Shown piece after piece: positions 51,495 through 62,966 of a stretch of 64,000 nt of DNA. Location: the NCBI GenBank assembly GCA_018806915.1, contig JAGKQI010000045.1:806001-870000 (forward strand). Reading direction: 5' to 3'. Position 1 is the stretch's first letter, and every line of letters begins with the position of its first letter. A model generated the notes under the pieces. That model did not search any database. It saw nothing but the letters and a program-made list of their open reading frames with translations, and had not been told where the DNA came from. This stretch comes from Phytophthora colocasiae (lineage: Eukaryota > Oomycota > Peronosporomycetes > Peronosporales > Peronosporaceae). The position numbers were made by a program, and so were the translations under genes.

Positions 51495-53372
51495 ATGGTA
51501 CAGAGGACGGGAAATAACGCGAGAGACGAACGAGCTGAAAGGCGGTCTTCGTTCCATGACGCCATAGCTGAGGCGGCGCACGTGGCGAATCCGGGAATAG
51601 CGCACGGAGCGGACAAGAGGGTTTTCCAAGCAGACCTGCACAGCACGGGAGGAAGTTTCATGCCAGCAGCAGCAACTGTACGAGTGGTAGCAGGCCATAC
51701 GCCTAGGTCCAGTGGTGGACGTGGAGGTGCTATCTTTGTCGAAGTTCCCAATAACAGTGGAGGTGCACACGGCCCACCGGCAGCACCAGTAGTTCCAGCT
51801 CATGCGGCAGCAGTGAACCTCGGTGGCAATGGTACCGGTGACAATGGTGGTAACAGTGAGCAGGACAATGCACGAGGCGGTGGAAACGGAGGGCAAGGCC
51901 AAGCAGCAGCACTACCCGCAGGAGATGGCGGTGGAGCAGGACTTGGAATCCCTGGAGATCAAGCAGCAGCAGCACCTCCAGTACCACCAACGCCTCCAGT
52001 ACAGATAGCACCACAGTACTTTGCAATGCCACCGGCGCCACAGTGGATGTATCCGGCACCGAGTCGTGAAAAGAAGCTTCGGTTGCCAAAGTTCAAGGGT
52101 CTGGGAGAGCCAAAAGTTACGGTGAAGGCCTGGTTAAAAGCGGTCAAGAATGAATTACGTCGACAAACTGCAATCTTACGCACGGATTGGCGTGAACATG
52201 AGGTGTTCATTGAAATGGTTGCAAGCCTGGAAGGTAAAGCCCTCATGTGGTACGATACGGACGAAGACGCGTTCAGCAGACGAGAAGATCAGACGTTTGG
52301 AAATCTGAGTCGAATGATGCGGGACAGATACATGGTGAAGCGTTCGAACCCGGAGGTGGTCGCGAGACTACGGCAACGACGTCAACAACGAGGCGAGTCT
52401 CTAGTAGAATACGCGCAAAAGCTCCGTGAGATTGCTTCCAGTAACCCGGTCAATGAGGAGTGGTTGGTTGACTCGTTCCTGTCCGGCATGAACAACACTT
52501 GGTGCTCGACTTTGGTTCGTGGACATCGACCGGCGACTTTGAATGAAGCGGTGAACTCTGCTGTAGATCAGGTTGGAGAGTATGGTGAAGGTTATGGGGT
52601 GGATCTCGCTACAGCGATGCGAGCACACGACGAACGAGCAGCGTCGGCAGGCGCCGTCCCAACAGCCTTGGTCCCAGATTTGACACGGATTCAGCAGATC
52701 TCAGTGGCAGGTGGAAACTTGGGAAGTGTCGTGTCAGGATATGACGACGTGGGCTTAGCTACTGGACCTCCGCCACGGTATGGCGTTGAGGGACGGTTAA
52801 TGGTGCCTCAGGGAGGTGCCACACTTCAGAGTGGTGGTCAATGGAATGCAGTCATCCCAGCTGGATACAAACTGGTACCGGAAGAGACAGTGACGGTTCA
52901 AGCAGCCAGTACGACAACTCCAGCAGCTACGGCACGGACAGCAGCCCATACCCGACAGACGACAACTTCTAACCAGAGAACGGATGCGAATACTCGACAG
53001 AACCAGCGGCAGGGACGTACCCTCCAAATGGAAGCTCGAAGTACTCAGCAGCAGTCGCAGCAGCAACCCAAACAGCAGCGTTGGAACAACGGAAGAAGTT
53101 ACGGGAACAATGAGCCGCTCCGAACGCGTGAAGACCGTTTACGCAACCACCAGCAGTATTTGACCAGAAGATCTCAGCAACAGCAGCCAACCCGCACGGC
53201 AACAGTGAAACCCGATGACATGTGCTTCTACTGCCACGGATTTGGGCATCACGCGCACGCGTGTGCACTCAAGAAGGAAGACTCGGAAGAAACCAGCCCC
53301 GTGGTGAATCAGAACAGTGAGACCAACAACCAGAACACGGCTGGCGGTACGGGAAACGGCTCGCGGGTGTAG
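51495..53372 (+). CDS. gag: Gypsy Gag protein
   Basis: 625 residues from the ATG at 51495 (MVQRTGNNARDERA); the frame is open to 51426. A Gly/Ala/Pro-rich N-terminal third is followed by the retrotransposon gag domain: LPKFKGLGEPKVTVKAWLKA, FIEMVASLEGKALMWYD, RDRYMVKRSNPEVVARLRQR, SLVEYAQKLREIASSNPVNE. A Gln-rich region leads to a CCHC zinc knuckle, CFYCHGFGHHAHAC, near the C-terminus. Gag forms the particle and binds the element RNA. This is the only uninterrupted reading frame of the element. Confidence 0.9.
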   Translation: MVQRTGNNARDERAERRSSFHDAIAEAAHVANPGIAHGADKRVFQADLHSTGGSFMPAAATVRVVAGHTPRSSGGRGGAIFVEVPNNSGGAHGPPAAPVVPAHAAAVNLGGNGTGDNGGNSEQDNARGGGNGGQGQAAALPAGDGGGAGLGIPGDQAAAAPPVPPTPPVQIAPQYFAMPPAPQWMYPAPSREKKLRLPKFKGLGEPKVTVKAWLKAVKNELRRQTAILRTDWREHEVFIEMVASLEGKALMWYDTDEDAFSRREDQTFGNLSRMMRDRYMVKRSNPEVVARLRQRRQQRGESLVEYAQKLREIASSNPVNEEWLVDSFLSGMNNTWCSTLVRGHRPATLNEAVNSAVDQVGEYGEGYGVDLATAMRAHDERAASAGAVPTALVPDLTRIQQISVAGGNLGSVVSGYDDVGLATGPPPRYGVEGRLMVPQGGATLQSGGQWNAVIPAGYKLVPEETVTVQAASTTTPAATARTAAHTRQTTTSNQRTDANTRQNQRQGRTLQMEARSTQQQSQQQPKQQRWNNGRSYGNNEPLRTREDRLRNHQQYLTRRSQQQQPTRTATVKPDDMCFYCHGFGHHAHACALKKEDSEETSPVVNQNSETNNQNTAGGTGNGSRV

Positions 53373-53530
53373 GGGCCCCGGCCCAGCATCACGCGAAAGA
53401 CCAATGGGGAACGGAGAGCACGGGTGAGCCAAGAGCTAACCAACTGGAGCCGGAACGACATGTGCAGTCCCAGCATCGGCCGGCAGCAGCAGCAGCACCT
53501 GGACGAGAACAGTTGCCAGAAGCGATTTAG

Positions 53531-55477
53531 GTGACGGGGCGGAAGAGAAGATGGAAACGAAAGAAATACGCTTATTGGAACCGGGTAGTGGAATTTGGAG
53601 CGGTAGACCGAGAAGCGAGAAACAGCAAGAAGAATGCGGTGACACCAGAGAAAAGCGAGGTGACATCGAACCATACAGTACAAGAAGGAGTGCGTGGCGC
53701 TGACACAGAAGAAGCAGAATGTTGGCAGAAAACGTTCCCGAGAAGAGTCCAAGTGGTGACGGCAGGCGGAAGAAGCGTCGCCGAGTTCAGGAGTTTTGAT
53801 ACTGGGGATGGTGGATCCTCGGTCAATTTTACGGGTATAGAGGGCGACATCACGGGTGAAGCGCCTCTGGCAGAGCCCAAGACCCCGGATACAGACCCAC
53901 TAGACGAAGAAAAGAAGACCGGACCGGATGACACCACCCCAGAATCACGGACGATATTGACAAGTGGGGATGGCGGAGTCCGTGAACAACTGCAGCGACA
54001 CTTGACGGGCATTCTAGACGGCGAGTTGACGATCTTGGACAGTCCGCGAGCGAGGGTTCTACAGCTTAAAGCAGCTCAGCGAAGGTGTGACATTGGACAT
54101 GCTGAGGCGGAACGACGATGGGACCGGAAGGTGTCAGCTCTACAGGCACGGCGAGTAAGAAAATGAGCTGTACGGGTAGTCCGAAGACATGCAGCGACAG
54201 CAATAACGGCTGAAATAGCTCAGGACACAGCGATTCCAGTAACTACGGTACCTGAGACGACTGTAGTAGAAGAAAGATCCCAGCTTGATGACGACGCCGT
54301 AAAAGTACGCGCCTCGCGAGCACGACGACGACAACAGAAGCGTCTAGCGAAAGCATGCGCGAAGGAGAGAAGAGAACTGGAACATCGCAACGCACAGACG
54401 AGGTATACGGACGACAGCCTGTACAAGTACGATGAGCATCGACGCACCCATGGACGAGCAAGTACTATACCGAGCAGTGCAGTCAAGGATGTGCAGTACA
54501 CGGAACCTGGAACTGTCAGAACGGTTAGAACTAGTAAGACACACCGGACGCACCGAAGTTACGAGTATTACAGCGGCAGTACTTATCACAGTACAAGTAC
54601 TCAGTGGAATGAGACGGCAGCACGACATTGTACTACTGGGAAACTACGTGCAGTACAAGCACCAACGGTTGATCAACTACCTACAGCGGCGGTGACTGTA
54701 CGAGGAAAAATGACGGCGGTGAAGCTGGACACAGGAGCTCAATACAGTGTTGCAGGAAGGAGTTGGCGTGAACACGGTACACGGCTAAATGTACCTCCTC
54801 CTGTGGACTTTATGGAAGGCTTTAGCGGAGCAGCAGTACGGGTGATCGGAGTCTATTGTTTCGTTCTTTGGACACAGTATTCGCAGAGTATGACAGTGGA
54901 TGCCCTTATTGTGGACAGTGATACCGAAGATTTCCTGGTTGGAGAGGACTGGATGTACGACCATGGAGTGAAGATAGATTTCGTCTCTAGCGAGATGAAA
55001 TGGTACGAGAACGACGTAAAGAAGGTCGTGCCTTTCACTGGAATTGGGTCACGAGAGAAACGTGAACGAGTGGCTAAGATACGGCTCCTTCGGAAGACTA
55101 AGATTCGGACACAGACCTGTCATAACGTGGAAGTATCAGTACCTGAGGAAGACGGAACGGTTGGCCTCTTCATACCGAAGAAACGTAAAGAGCCCTACTT
55201 GCTTGTGGCACCAACGTTGGTGACGGTGAAATCGGGTAAAATGAAGGTACCGATCCTAAATCTGGTTGGCAAGACAGCAAAGTTACCGAGCAAGGAAATG
55301 CTAGGAACATGGACGCCTCTGGATGACGAGATGGAGATTCTGGATTTGGGAGGTGATCTCGAACGAGAACGCGTGAGTGAGTGGCTAGATCAGATCCGGG
55401 TACAGGAGAAGCCGCTTAGCAATGAAGAGACATTGGATTTCGGGAGATGGATGATAAGGACAAGGAACTTCTCGTGA
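53531..55477 (+). pseudogene. pol: Gypsy pol, linker and aspartic protease region, one nonsense codon
   Basis: A single frame runs from about 53531 to 55477 with one TGA at 54164-54166 (after ARRVRK). The first 300 codons are charged, low-complexity sequence. The protease part has TVRGKMTAVKLDTGAQYSV, with the catalytic DTGA, and FLVGEDWMYDHGVKIDF downstream, as in retropepsins. The frame is lost at 55447-55477, where RT begins one frame over. The arrangement (Gag in one frame, pol in another) is usual for Gypsy; the TGA and the shift into RT are not. Confidence 0.8.
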
Positions 55478-56820
55478 AGCTGCTCAGGAATTACCCAGAG
55501 TTGCTAGAGCCGAAGGAAGGATGTCCTCCAGCAACGACGCTTGGTGTAGAGCATCACATCAACACTGGAGATGCACCACCGATCAAGATTCGACCCCGAC
55601 GATATTCTCGAACCGAACAGGAAGTGATCGACGCTGAAGTACAGAAGATGTTGCATGATGGAGTCATAGAGGAAGGCGCGGGAGCATGGGGATTTCCGGT
55701 GATCCTGGTTCGGAAGAAGGTTGGCACTGTTAGATTCTGCATCGACTACAGACTACTGAACAACGTCACCAAGAAGGACGTATACCCGTTACCGAGAATT
55801 GACGAAGCTCTGGATACTATGCACGGATCACGGAGATATTTAAGTCTAGATATTCACGCAGGCCATTGGCAGGTGCCTGTAGCAGGAACGGACAAGCCTA
55901 AGACAGGCTTTGTTACTCGACAAGGATTGTTCCAGTTTGTTCGAATGCCTTTCGGTTTAGCTAATGCACCGGGAACCTTCCAACGGATGATGGATGCAGT
56001 TTTTCGAGGGCTTACATGGCGAAGTTGTTTGGTATATCTGGACGACGTGATCATCTATACTGCGGGATCAGTCTCGCGACACGTGGTTGAACTGGCCTGT
56101 GGGTTGGAACGGTTGTCACGGGCGGGGTTGTCACTGAAACCGAAGAAGTGCAGTTTCGCCAAGACGAGACTGGAGTACCTGGACCACGAGCTCGACGAAC
56201 AGGGGATACGGCCCCTGGAGTCACTGGTAGATACGGTGAAACGATTCCCGACACCGGAGAACCCTGAGGAGGTGCGGAGATTCGTGCACTTGGCCGGTTA
56301 TTACAGGCGGTTTGTGCCACATTTCGGGACAAAGGCCTCGCCTTTGACGAGGTTGCTGAGGAAGAGTTCGGCATGGGACTGGGGGCCTGAACAACAGGAG
56401 TCTTTTGAGGCCCTGAAGGTGGAGCTAACGGAGAGACCGCTATTGGTGTATCCAGATTTCACCAAGCCATTCAAGCTGGTGACGGACGCGTCGGTGGTGG
56501 GATTAGGTGCGGCTCTGATGCAGGACAAAGGTGCTGGTGATCAACAGGTAGCCTACGCATCTAAAGTGAATTCGCCTACTGTAGCGAAGTACGGGATCAC
56601 AGACCTAGCGTGTGCGGCCGTCATTTGGGCCGTAAAAGCTCTTTCGACCATACCTGTACGGTAGAAGATTCGAGTTAGTTACGGATCACTCGGCGCTGTC
56701 ATATTTGATGAAGAAGAAGGACCTTACCGGGCAGCCATCGATGGGCTCTACAACTGCAGGAGTTTGACTTCCGCATCACCTACCGACCAGGTTCTACTAA
56801 TGTGGTGGCAGATGCGCTAT
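55447..56820 (+). pseudogene. pol: Gypsy pol, reverse transcriptase and RNase H, frameshifted
   Basis: RT reads ELLVKLLRNYPELLEPKEGC, KMLHDGVIEEGAGAWGFPVI, VRFCIDYRLLNNVTKKDVYP, FRMPFGLANAPGTFQRM-type sequence, and the catalytic box LVYLDDVIIY. The RNase H start TDASVVGLGAALMQDKG is kept, but at about 56640 the frame shifts (FRPYLYGRRFELVTDHSAL) and again near 56735 (HRWALQLQEFDFRITYRPGS, VVADALSRAPV). RT itself is open, so only RNase H is directly broken, but the fused polyprotein could not be made. Confidence 0.85.
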
Positions 56821-57188
56821 CACGCGCTCCGGTACGGACCATGGCGGCGAATCGGCGGAGGAGCAAGCGAGAGAAGCGGCGGCAAGCTAACGCGAAGACA
56901 CCTGAGGACGAACGTACAGTTGGCGGCAACGGGCGACCTACTGGGGGTACAAAAACTACCGTACCAACCAAGGACGCAACACCCGACACGACTCGTACGG
57001 GTACAGTACCGGCGGATGGACATCACGATGGAGGGGTGACTGGAGATACAGCAGACGAAAACCAAGACTCGGATGATGACGATGACGGATTGGGTAAAGG
57101 ACAGCTCACAGATAACGAGATTCGACGGTACCAGGCAGAGGACAAGTTGTCACAACGGCTACGAGGACAGCAGCTACATAAGGACTAG
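56802..57188 (+). pseudogene. pol: Gypsy pol, RNase H end and linker
   Basis: Open frame continuing from VVADALSRAPV into a basic stretch (RRRSKREKRRQANAKTPEDE) and an acidic one (ENQDSDDDDDGLGKG), a spacer before integrase. It ends at a stop at 57186-57188, after which the integrase lies in a different frame. Confidence 0.7.
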
Positions 57189-57211
57189 CAGTTGTTGTTC
57201 GAGACGGACTG

Positions 57212-57877
57212 GTGCATTTACGTGAGGCAGATGGATCTTTACGGGTGGTTTTACCGGCTCCACTCCGAGCGAAGGCACTACGAGAAGCTCATGACTCGAT
57301 CTACGCATGTCACTTGGGAACTCCACAGACGTACGGACGGCTAGAGAAGATTTACTGGTGGCCCGGAATGCGTGACCAAGTCAAGTGCTGGGTACGGAGC
57401 TGTAGAGATTGTGCAACACGGAAAACGAGACCAAAGGCAGTTATACCACCGCTTCGAAGCTTGGGAGTTGGTGCAGTTGGCGACAGATGGGCGCTTGACG
57501 TAGCAGGTCCGCTACCGATCACTGCCAGAGGAATTCGCTACGTTATCGCGGCTGTCGACTACGCTAGCAGATAAGCAGTAATGATTGCAACTCCAAGTCA
57601 TATAGCAGAAGATATCGCAAGGTTTTTGACGGAACGTATCGTGGGCGTACATGGGCCTATGCGTGAGTTAATCATGGACGGAGCTCCAGAGTTGAATGGA
57701 CTCGTGGTGACCAGATTGGTCCAGCTAATGCAGGCAAAACAGACCAAGCCTGTACCGTATCGACCTATGTTGCTAGGACTCGTGGAGAGATATCACAAGA
57801 TCTGGAAGGACATGGTCTCACAGTACGTGAACGAGAAGCAGAACGATTGGGACGATTGGATCCCGTGCGCGATGTAG
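57212..57877 (+). pseudogene. pol: Gypsy integrase, zinc and catalytic core, one nonsense codon
   Basis: The zinc-binding HHCC part is seen as AHDSIYACHLGTPQTYGRLE, YWWPGMRDQVKCW and CRDCATRK. The catalytic core follows: first Asp in RWALDVAGPLP, a TAA at 57572-57574 after VDYASR, then the second Asp in LIMDGAPELNG and Glu in YRPMLLGLVERYHKIW. The frame closes at 57877 after DWDDWIPCAM and the remaining part is one frame over. All three catalytic acids are therefore present, but no intact protein can be made. Confidence 0.83.
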
Positions 57878-59334
57878 CCTATAACGGAGCTCGACATGGA
57901 ACTACAGGATACTCTCCTAATGAGCTTATGATGGGAAGGCGGCTGCGTGCTCCTAATGAACTACTGAGGGTGAGTCAAGTACAGCAGATCGGCGGCTGGC
58001 CGGAGTATCACCGAAAGCTGGTGAAGAACATAGCATCGGCAGCGAAGATTGCAAAAGTGGTGTTAGAGCGTGATCAGCTACGGCGTGAGCGGTATTACAA
58101 TCAGAAGGTCAGAAACAACGTACACTTCAAGGTGGGCGATACGGCGTGGCTCTTTAAGCCTCCTAGAGGAACTGGTGCGACGAAGCTTGCCCATCGGGTC
58201 GGTCCCGTGAAATTGACAGCAGACGGAGGCTTCGACTGGATCGTCCGAAGAGAAGACACAGGCGAGGAGTTGGTTGCTCACTGCAGCTTCCTGATCTCGT
58301 ACTACAGACCGAGGAGTCAGTTGACAGCGATAGCTGACCAGATACTGGAAGACATGGCCAAGGATGAGGAGCTGTTTGGTGACGATGACGTTGAATACAG
58401 GTCGAACGGCACTGCAGCGGCGACAGAACCAGCACCCGTAGCAGAAAGTGAACTAGCACCTGAATCTACGACACGTACGATCGTCAGTATCCAAGATAAC
58501 GCTCAGGCAACGGAGATGACCACAGTACCGATAAGTGCAGAGGGTTCGAGAACAGAGGAGAACCACAGAGGACGTGACGACACGGTAGACCAGATTGGAG
58601 ACTCCAGAATAGCTACTACCGTTGCAGAAGTTGAGACGGAGGACCCGGAAGAGACAACAACGGGCACCGGACAAGATCAGCAGGAACCGACGGCAGCTAC
58701 TACACTATCTACCGAAGCTCAAGAATCGTTTAGAGTCACAGCAATACCGGCGACGAAGCCACGAAAACGGAAGCGTACTGAAGCTCAAGCACCAGATGAG
58801 CAACAGAAGCAGCAGGCCAAACAACGCGCAGAAACAGAAGCGCGAGAGGCACGGGCAGCACAACGGAGTGCTCTACGTAACCAGCCGACGGAGACTAACA
58901 CCAAGGAAATGGGTACAGCTAAGAATCACAGGGTACCAAGCCCTTCGACGACCTCTGAAGACGACACCACGGCGATTAATGACGGAGACGTCTCAGCAAG
59001 CGTCAGTAATGAAGCAAACGGACCTGTAAATGAAGGTGTTGCCGCTCGAGCTTTGTGTGGACATGGACAAGGACGTTGGCCATCAGCAGCCAAAGTTATT
59101 ATGGCCGAAGCAGGCGCTGGAACTGTCATTGAGCGAGGACAGCGCAAGGTCAAGAACAAGGCAGGACGCTATGAGACCCAGTATCGAGTTGAATACCAAG
59201 ATCGACCAGGTGGACCAGTGGTGCCAGCCTGGCTCACTGCCCAACAGTTCGAGCAGCTATTCGATGAAGGAAAGATCGGGGACGATCTTCAGGCGGGGGA
59301 TGGCGTGTGGACGATTAGGAATTTACGCTCCTAA
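57847..59334 (+). pseudogene. pol: Gypsy integrase C-terminal region and tail
   Basis: It resumes as VAYNGARHGTTGYSPNELMM, GRRLRAPNELL, KVGDTAWLFKPPRGTGATKL, a typical Gypsy integrase C-terminal region with an SH3-like barrel. A long acidic/Gln-rich tail follows, then YETQYRVEYQDRPGGPVVPA and WLTAQQFEQLF, which could be a diverged chromodomain, although I cannot confirm it. The stop at 59332-59334 lies 29 bp inside the 3' LTR. Confidence 0.78.
59291..59305 (+). other. Polypurine tract candidate of Gypsy
   Basis: AGGCGGGGGATGGCG directly precedes the 3' LTR, the place where plus-strand synthesis is primed. Confidence 0.6.
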
Positions 59335-60285
59335 AAAGCAGCTTTTTGTGACACAGCACTACAAGACGAAGATCATCGACCTCACAGATGACGGCGACGG
59401 CTAAGGAAATTAACTTGCAGTCAATTGGGGACGACAGCAGGTTGGACGGTGACTACAAGGCTACGGAGACCGGAAGATACTGGACGACGTTGAAGTTCAA
59501 GGCCAATAGCTACGATGTAAGATCGCAGCAGGAGGAACGACTAGGCGGTGGACTAGCAGCACAAAAGTGGAGTACTGGGACGGGCGACGTGAGCACAAGG
59601 GAAGGAACGGTGGAGAAGACGCGTAAGGAGTCGCCGAAGGAAGATCCTGGCGATGGCAGACGGCATACTTAGGTTAGGAGTAGTATAGTGGGCGGCGGTA
59701 GTTAGGAGAGCACTTTGGCGTGCGGACTGGCCGTCGAACCTCTCAGTTACGATTTCGCACGGTTGTGAGGAGTTAAGTAACTAAAACTTAAGCGTGGAGT
59801 ACTGCGGCAACTGGCCGGCTTCACCCAACAGCATTTTGGGTTTTTTTCTAGGGGAGTGGCCTTGTTCTGCGGTACACTGACCGGCAGGGACCTCTAGACT
59901 AATAAGCTCAGGAGGCACGGAGTTCTGAGGTACGAAGATAAGGATGCATGCGTAGTGTGGCGGGGATCGCGGCTAGCTACCGCGCGGTTGTGGTGCTTAT
60001 TGATAGCGTCTCGAATAAAGGATGTCCACTTTAACTTCAATGTGGTGGTGCATTCGTCTTGTATAATGTATATTGTATATCGGGATTAGCACGAGGACAA
60101 GCTACTAGTCTACCCAAAGCTGTAGTCGCTATCAAACGTCTTCTCCCTAGCCGTCTCTACTGGACAATGTCCGCCGGGGTCTCTCTAGTCTCTCTGGTGA
60201 CAGGCTGACTCTAGTTCCTGCTTGCGTGACCACTGGCTCCCTCCAAGTTGGATTTCAAGGCGTAAGAAAAGAGTGGTCGACGACA
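59306..60285 (+). repeat. 3' LTR of Gypsy, complete
   Basis: 980 bp, TGTGGACGATT to GTCGACGACA. It provides the uninterrupted reference for the Helitron insertion site in the 5' LTR (TGTATATTGTATA around 60067-60079). Confidence 0.94.
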
Positions 60286-60742
60286 GTATGAAGAGAGATG
60301 ATGGGAGCAGTAAGTGGCCAATTATCCCTACAGCGCGTGATGTTGGTGTGCAGGCAGAGATCAGCAACTAAACGGTGCAGTATTTCGACGAGAACAAGTA
60401 CGTCATCGTGTTTGACTACTCAGGCGACGCCAAAGTCTAGTACGTATGCCAGCAGGTCGATGGCAAGCGAGTTTAAAAGTTTTATTTCGTTCTTGGAGAC
60501 ACGGAAGTGAATGTCAGAAGTCGAGATGCAGAGTTACCTGCTGAAAACGGCGTTCACTGGATTACAGATGAGGCGGGATATTCTCACGGTTCATGAGATT
60601 GATGACAATGAGGTGGAGGTGCGTTTTGACAGTTTATCGTGCGTAAGCTGTGAAGAGGAAGCACGGAGTCACTTTATCAAGTTTGGGGTTGTTGTTATGC
60701 GCTGGAAGCAGCTAGTTTCGTCGTCGAATTTGCTCAAGGTTT
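60286..60742 (+). pseudogene. bZIP-like protein C, C-terminal part, several stops
   Basis: It continues bZIP-like C across the Gypsy insertion as MKRDDGSSKWPIIPTARDVG, then TVQYFDENKYVIVFDYSG, KFYFVLGDTEVNVRSRDAEL and ENGVHWITDEAGYS, then one frame over LTVHEIDDNEVEVRFDS to 60742. This aligns with the C-terminal domain of A and B (for example QEFDSNSFVMVCNIPN and FTEVDDTTIDV). In-frame stops occur after EISN, GDAKV and GKRV, plus one frameshift near 60587. Decay on both sides of the Gypsy suggests the gene was not under selection. Confidence 0.75.
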
Positions 60743-61537
60743 GAAGATCGCACGACGTGATGTTACATTTCTAGCAAAACGACTTGTCAACCAAGTAGTC
60801 AATCAACTCCTTCTTCTCTAAAAGCCTTGTAACCAGTTCATTCAGGTTCAGGATCGCTGACTCTTCTTAACAAGTGAACTAATAGGAAATCTCGTTGTTC
60901 ATGAGCAACCGAAACGAGTAGTGTCTAACTTCTGGCAAACTGGAAAAAGTACACATTTCTTTCTTAACTGACGCCCTATGAAGGTGCTTGGGTGCCTGCA
61001 AGCCGGAATCCACAAGACATTGTCGGACTGAGTGTCGCTGTGACGATGTCTTCTCCCGGTTGTCCATGATGTGGTGCTCCGAAAAGAGATTTCATACTTG
61101 AATCGCGGCTACAATTCTTGGAGGCTGCGCTGGAGAGTCATGCACAGCGATCAAGACAGTGCCCAGCACGAGGTGGCAATAGATATGGGATCCTGGGAGC
61201 AATATATTCTCAGTGGCATTAGATTGGCGGCTAGTACTATTAGTTGAATGAGACAGAGGCATGAGACGCTTCCCATTTTTTTTGACAGACCCATACTGCA
61301 ATTGTTTGTCGTACAACGTGGAGGCTTATGCACTTTCGTGAAAAAACGAGAGCAGAGAAACTAAGTACTTAAGCGATGCTAGGATCCTTTCGCAGACATT
61401 GTCAATTCATCTACTCTCATGCTGTGGATATTAGTGCTGATGAAGGAAAAAAATTAAAGTTGATTAGGGGTTGTCAATGCTCGCAACAACAAGTCGTTTT
61501 TTTGCGCAGCTAATAAAATATTTTTCTGGCCCCGTGA
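60743..61537. other. Region between bZIP-like C and the Harbinger element
   Basis: About 800 bp, no gene seen. GATTAGGGGTTGTC near 61463-61476 could be a TTA target site followed by a Harbinger end, but the partner end is outside the window. Confidence 0.35.
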
Positions 61538-62966
61538 TTGGCTAGGAAAATCGCGCTAACAGTGCAAAAGTCGCACAAGTCCGGGGCCACAGCTACTAGA
61601 GTTTTTGCGATCGTCCAGCAAAGCAAAGATCCAAGACTGCACATCGGTTGTCACCTCTTCATGGCGAGCTGGAAGTGGAAACATTGCCGGCGCGTAGTCA
61701 AGGCTACAGCGGATGAATCCGCTATTCTGGCCTGTGATGGCAGGGAGTGCACAAACTGCATCCATCCCTCGTGCTTGAGAAGCATGCTCGGTGCGTTCGA
61801 AGCCGAGGAGGGGTTTGAGCGAGTTGTTTGCGGGAAGCGCTGCTTTAATTCCGTGAAGAAGGCACCGCGGCAGGACGCCATTGCGGCGGCGCAAGAACAG
61901 CTTGTAAGGAAACGAATCCCATGGCATAACGACGGACCCAACGCTGGCGTTAGTTCGCTAAGTGTGTTGATCAATTGGCTCACAACAGGACCAGCGTTAC
62001 TGAGGTGGTGATGGACAAACTGGCGAAACGAAGCAGACGTTGGCCGGAGAAGTAGTTGCAGATATTGTTAGCAGCGGTGTGAAGACAGTCCGAACCTCGA
62101 AAGATGTGATGAGCAAGATTGCTGGTCTCGAAACCCAATTCCGCGCCGCAGCGGACTGGCTTAGCAACGCTGGACAGGGTGTTCAACAGGAGAGTGACAT
62201 TCGAACGGCAGTCCTCAAGCGTTGCTCCACGTACTATGAACTTAAACCAGTAATGGACGACAGTCCGAGTACTCACCCACTTCTACTCAACACGGAGCCA
62301 ACGTTTACGTATAGTGATCGTGACAGCGACGACTCGTCGTCAGATAAAGACAATGCTGCGTGTGAAAGCCCGACAATTGAATCTAGCAACACGGGCACTG
62401 GTTCATTGCGTACAGAGATTTCTGCCATCGCTAGCATTGAAGACGTGGCGAGTGTGACTACTACTTCAGATACAGCTGCAACTTCAGACGTTACCACCAC
62501 TAGTTTGCCAGTTGCTAAGCGAGCCCAATCTGCGCTTCGTACAATTACGACAAATCCGAAGAAGCCAAAAAAGAAACGAAGTTCGTTGGTTGATCATGAC
62601 GCGCTTCACGCGCTCAAAGAATTTCCGCTGGCCCAACATAAGGAAATTGAGATGAAAAAACTATCAATTCAAAGAGAAGAACTGGTACTAAAGCAGAAGC
62701 GGTCCGGTAAAGACGAGAAGGAGTCTAAAGCTCGCATTGCAGAATCTGCTGCGAATGCGATGAAGCTGCAGGAGGAAGCGGAGCACTGGAGGATACAGCG
62801 GATGGTTATGCTGCTTCGCGAACGGAATAAACTGAAAGCTGAGGCTGTGTCACAGGAGGACATTGATATTGCGCTGCCTCTTCCTCAACTGGATATAATC
62901 AACACCCTAGCTCCATCAGAAACGCCAGAAGCTGGTTTCGACGCTCTTCACCACCAGCATCCCTAG
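61538..62966 (+). pseudogene. Harbinger-associated second protein with Cys/His finger, one frame break
   Basis: The first part (61538-62011) has WKHCRRVVKATADESAILAC and DGRECTNCIHPSCLRSMLGA, then RVVCGKRCFNSVKK: a PHD-like cluster of Cys and His. Near 61990-62030 the frame is lost within WLTTG...RYRGGDGQTGETKQ and resumes as TLAGEVVADIVSSGVKTVRT, VMSKIAGLETQFRAAADWLS, AVLKRCSTYYELKPVMDDSP; then a Ser/Thr-rich stretch and a C-terminal coiled coil (KSKARIAESAANAMKLQEEA). The same WxT...GGDxxTGxTKxxLAxEI module occurs in the Harbinger at 29.5 kb. It converges on the transposase, overlapping by 68 bp. A DNA-binding partner role is inferred. Confidence 0.6.

Larger units (their letters stand above)
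43919..60285 (+). mobile_element. Ty3/Gypsy LTR retrotransposon with a nested Helitron in its 5' LTR
   Basis: The 3' LTR is 59306-60285 (980 bp). The 5' LTR is 43919-44685 plus 50944-51156 (767 + 213 = 980 bp), split by Helitron material at 44686-50943. LTRs begin TGTGGACGATT and end GTCGACGACA (TG...CA). The target duplication is GTAT (43915-43918 and 60286-60289). A primer-binding-site candidate starts TGGTGGTC at 51157, and a purine tract GGCGGGGGATGGCG ends at 59305. Gag, protease, RT, RNase H and integrase follow in Gypsy order, but pol is broken at several places. The LTRs differ at about five positions by eye, which points to recent insertion. Confidence 0.93.

Noticed and set aside
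51483..52089. Antisense open frames across gag
   Set aside because: They are Leu/His-rich shadows of the Gln/Ala/Pro-rich gag codons.
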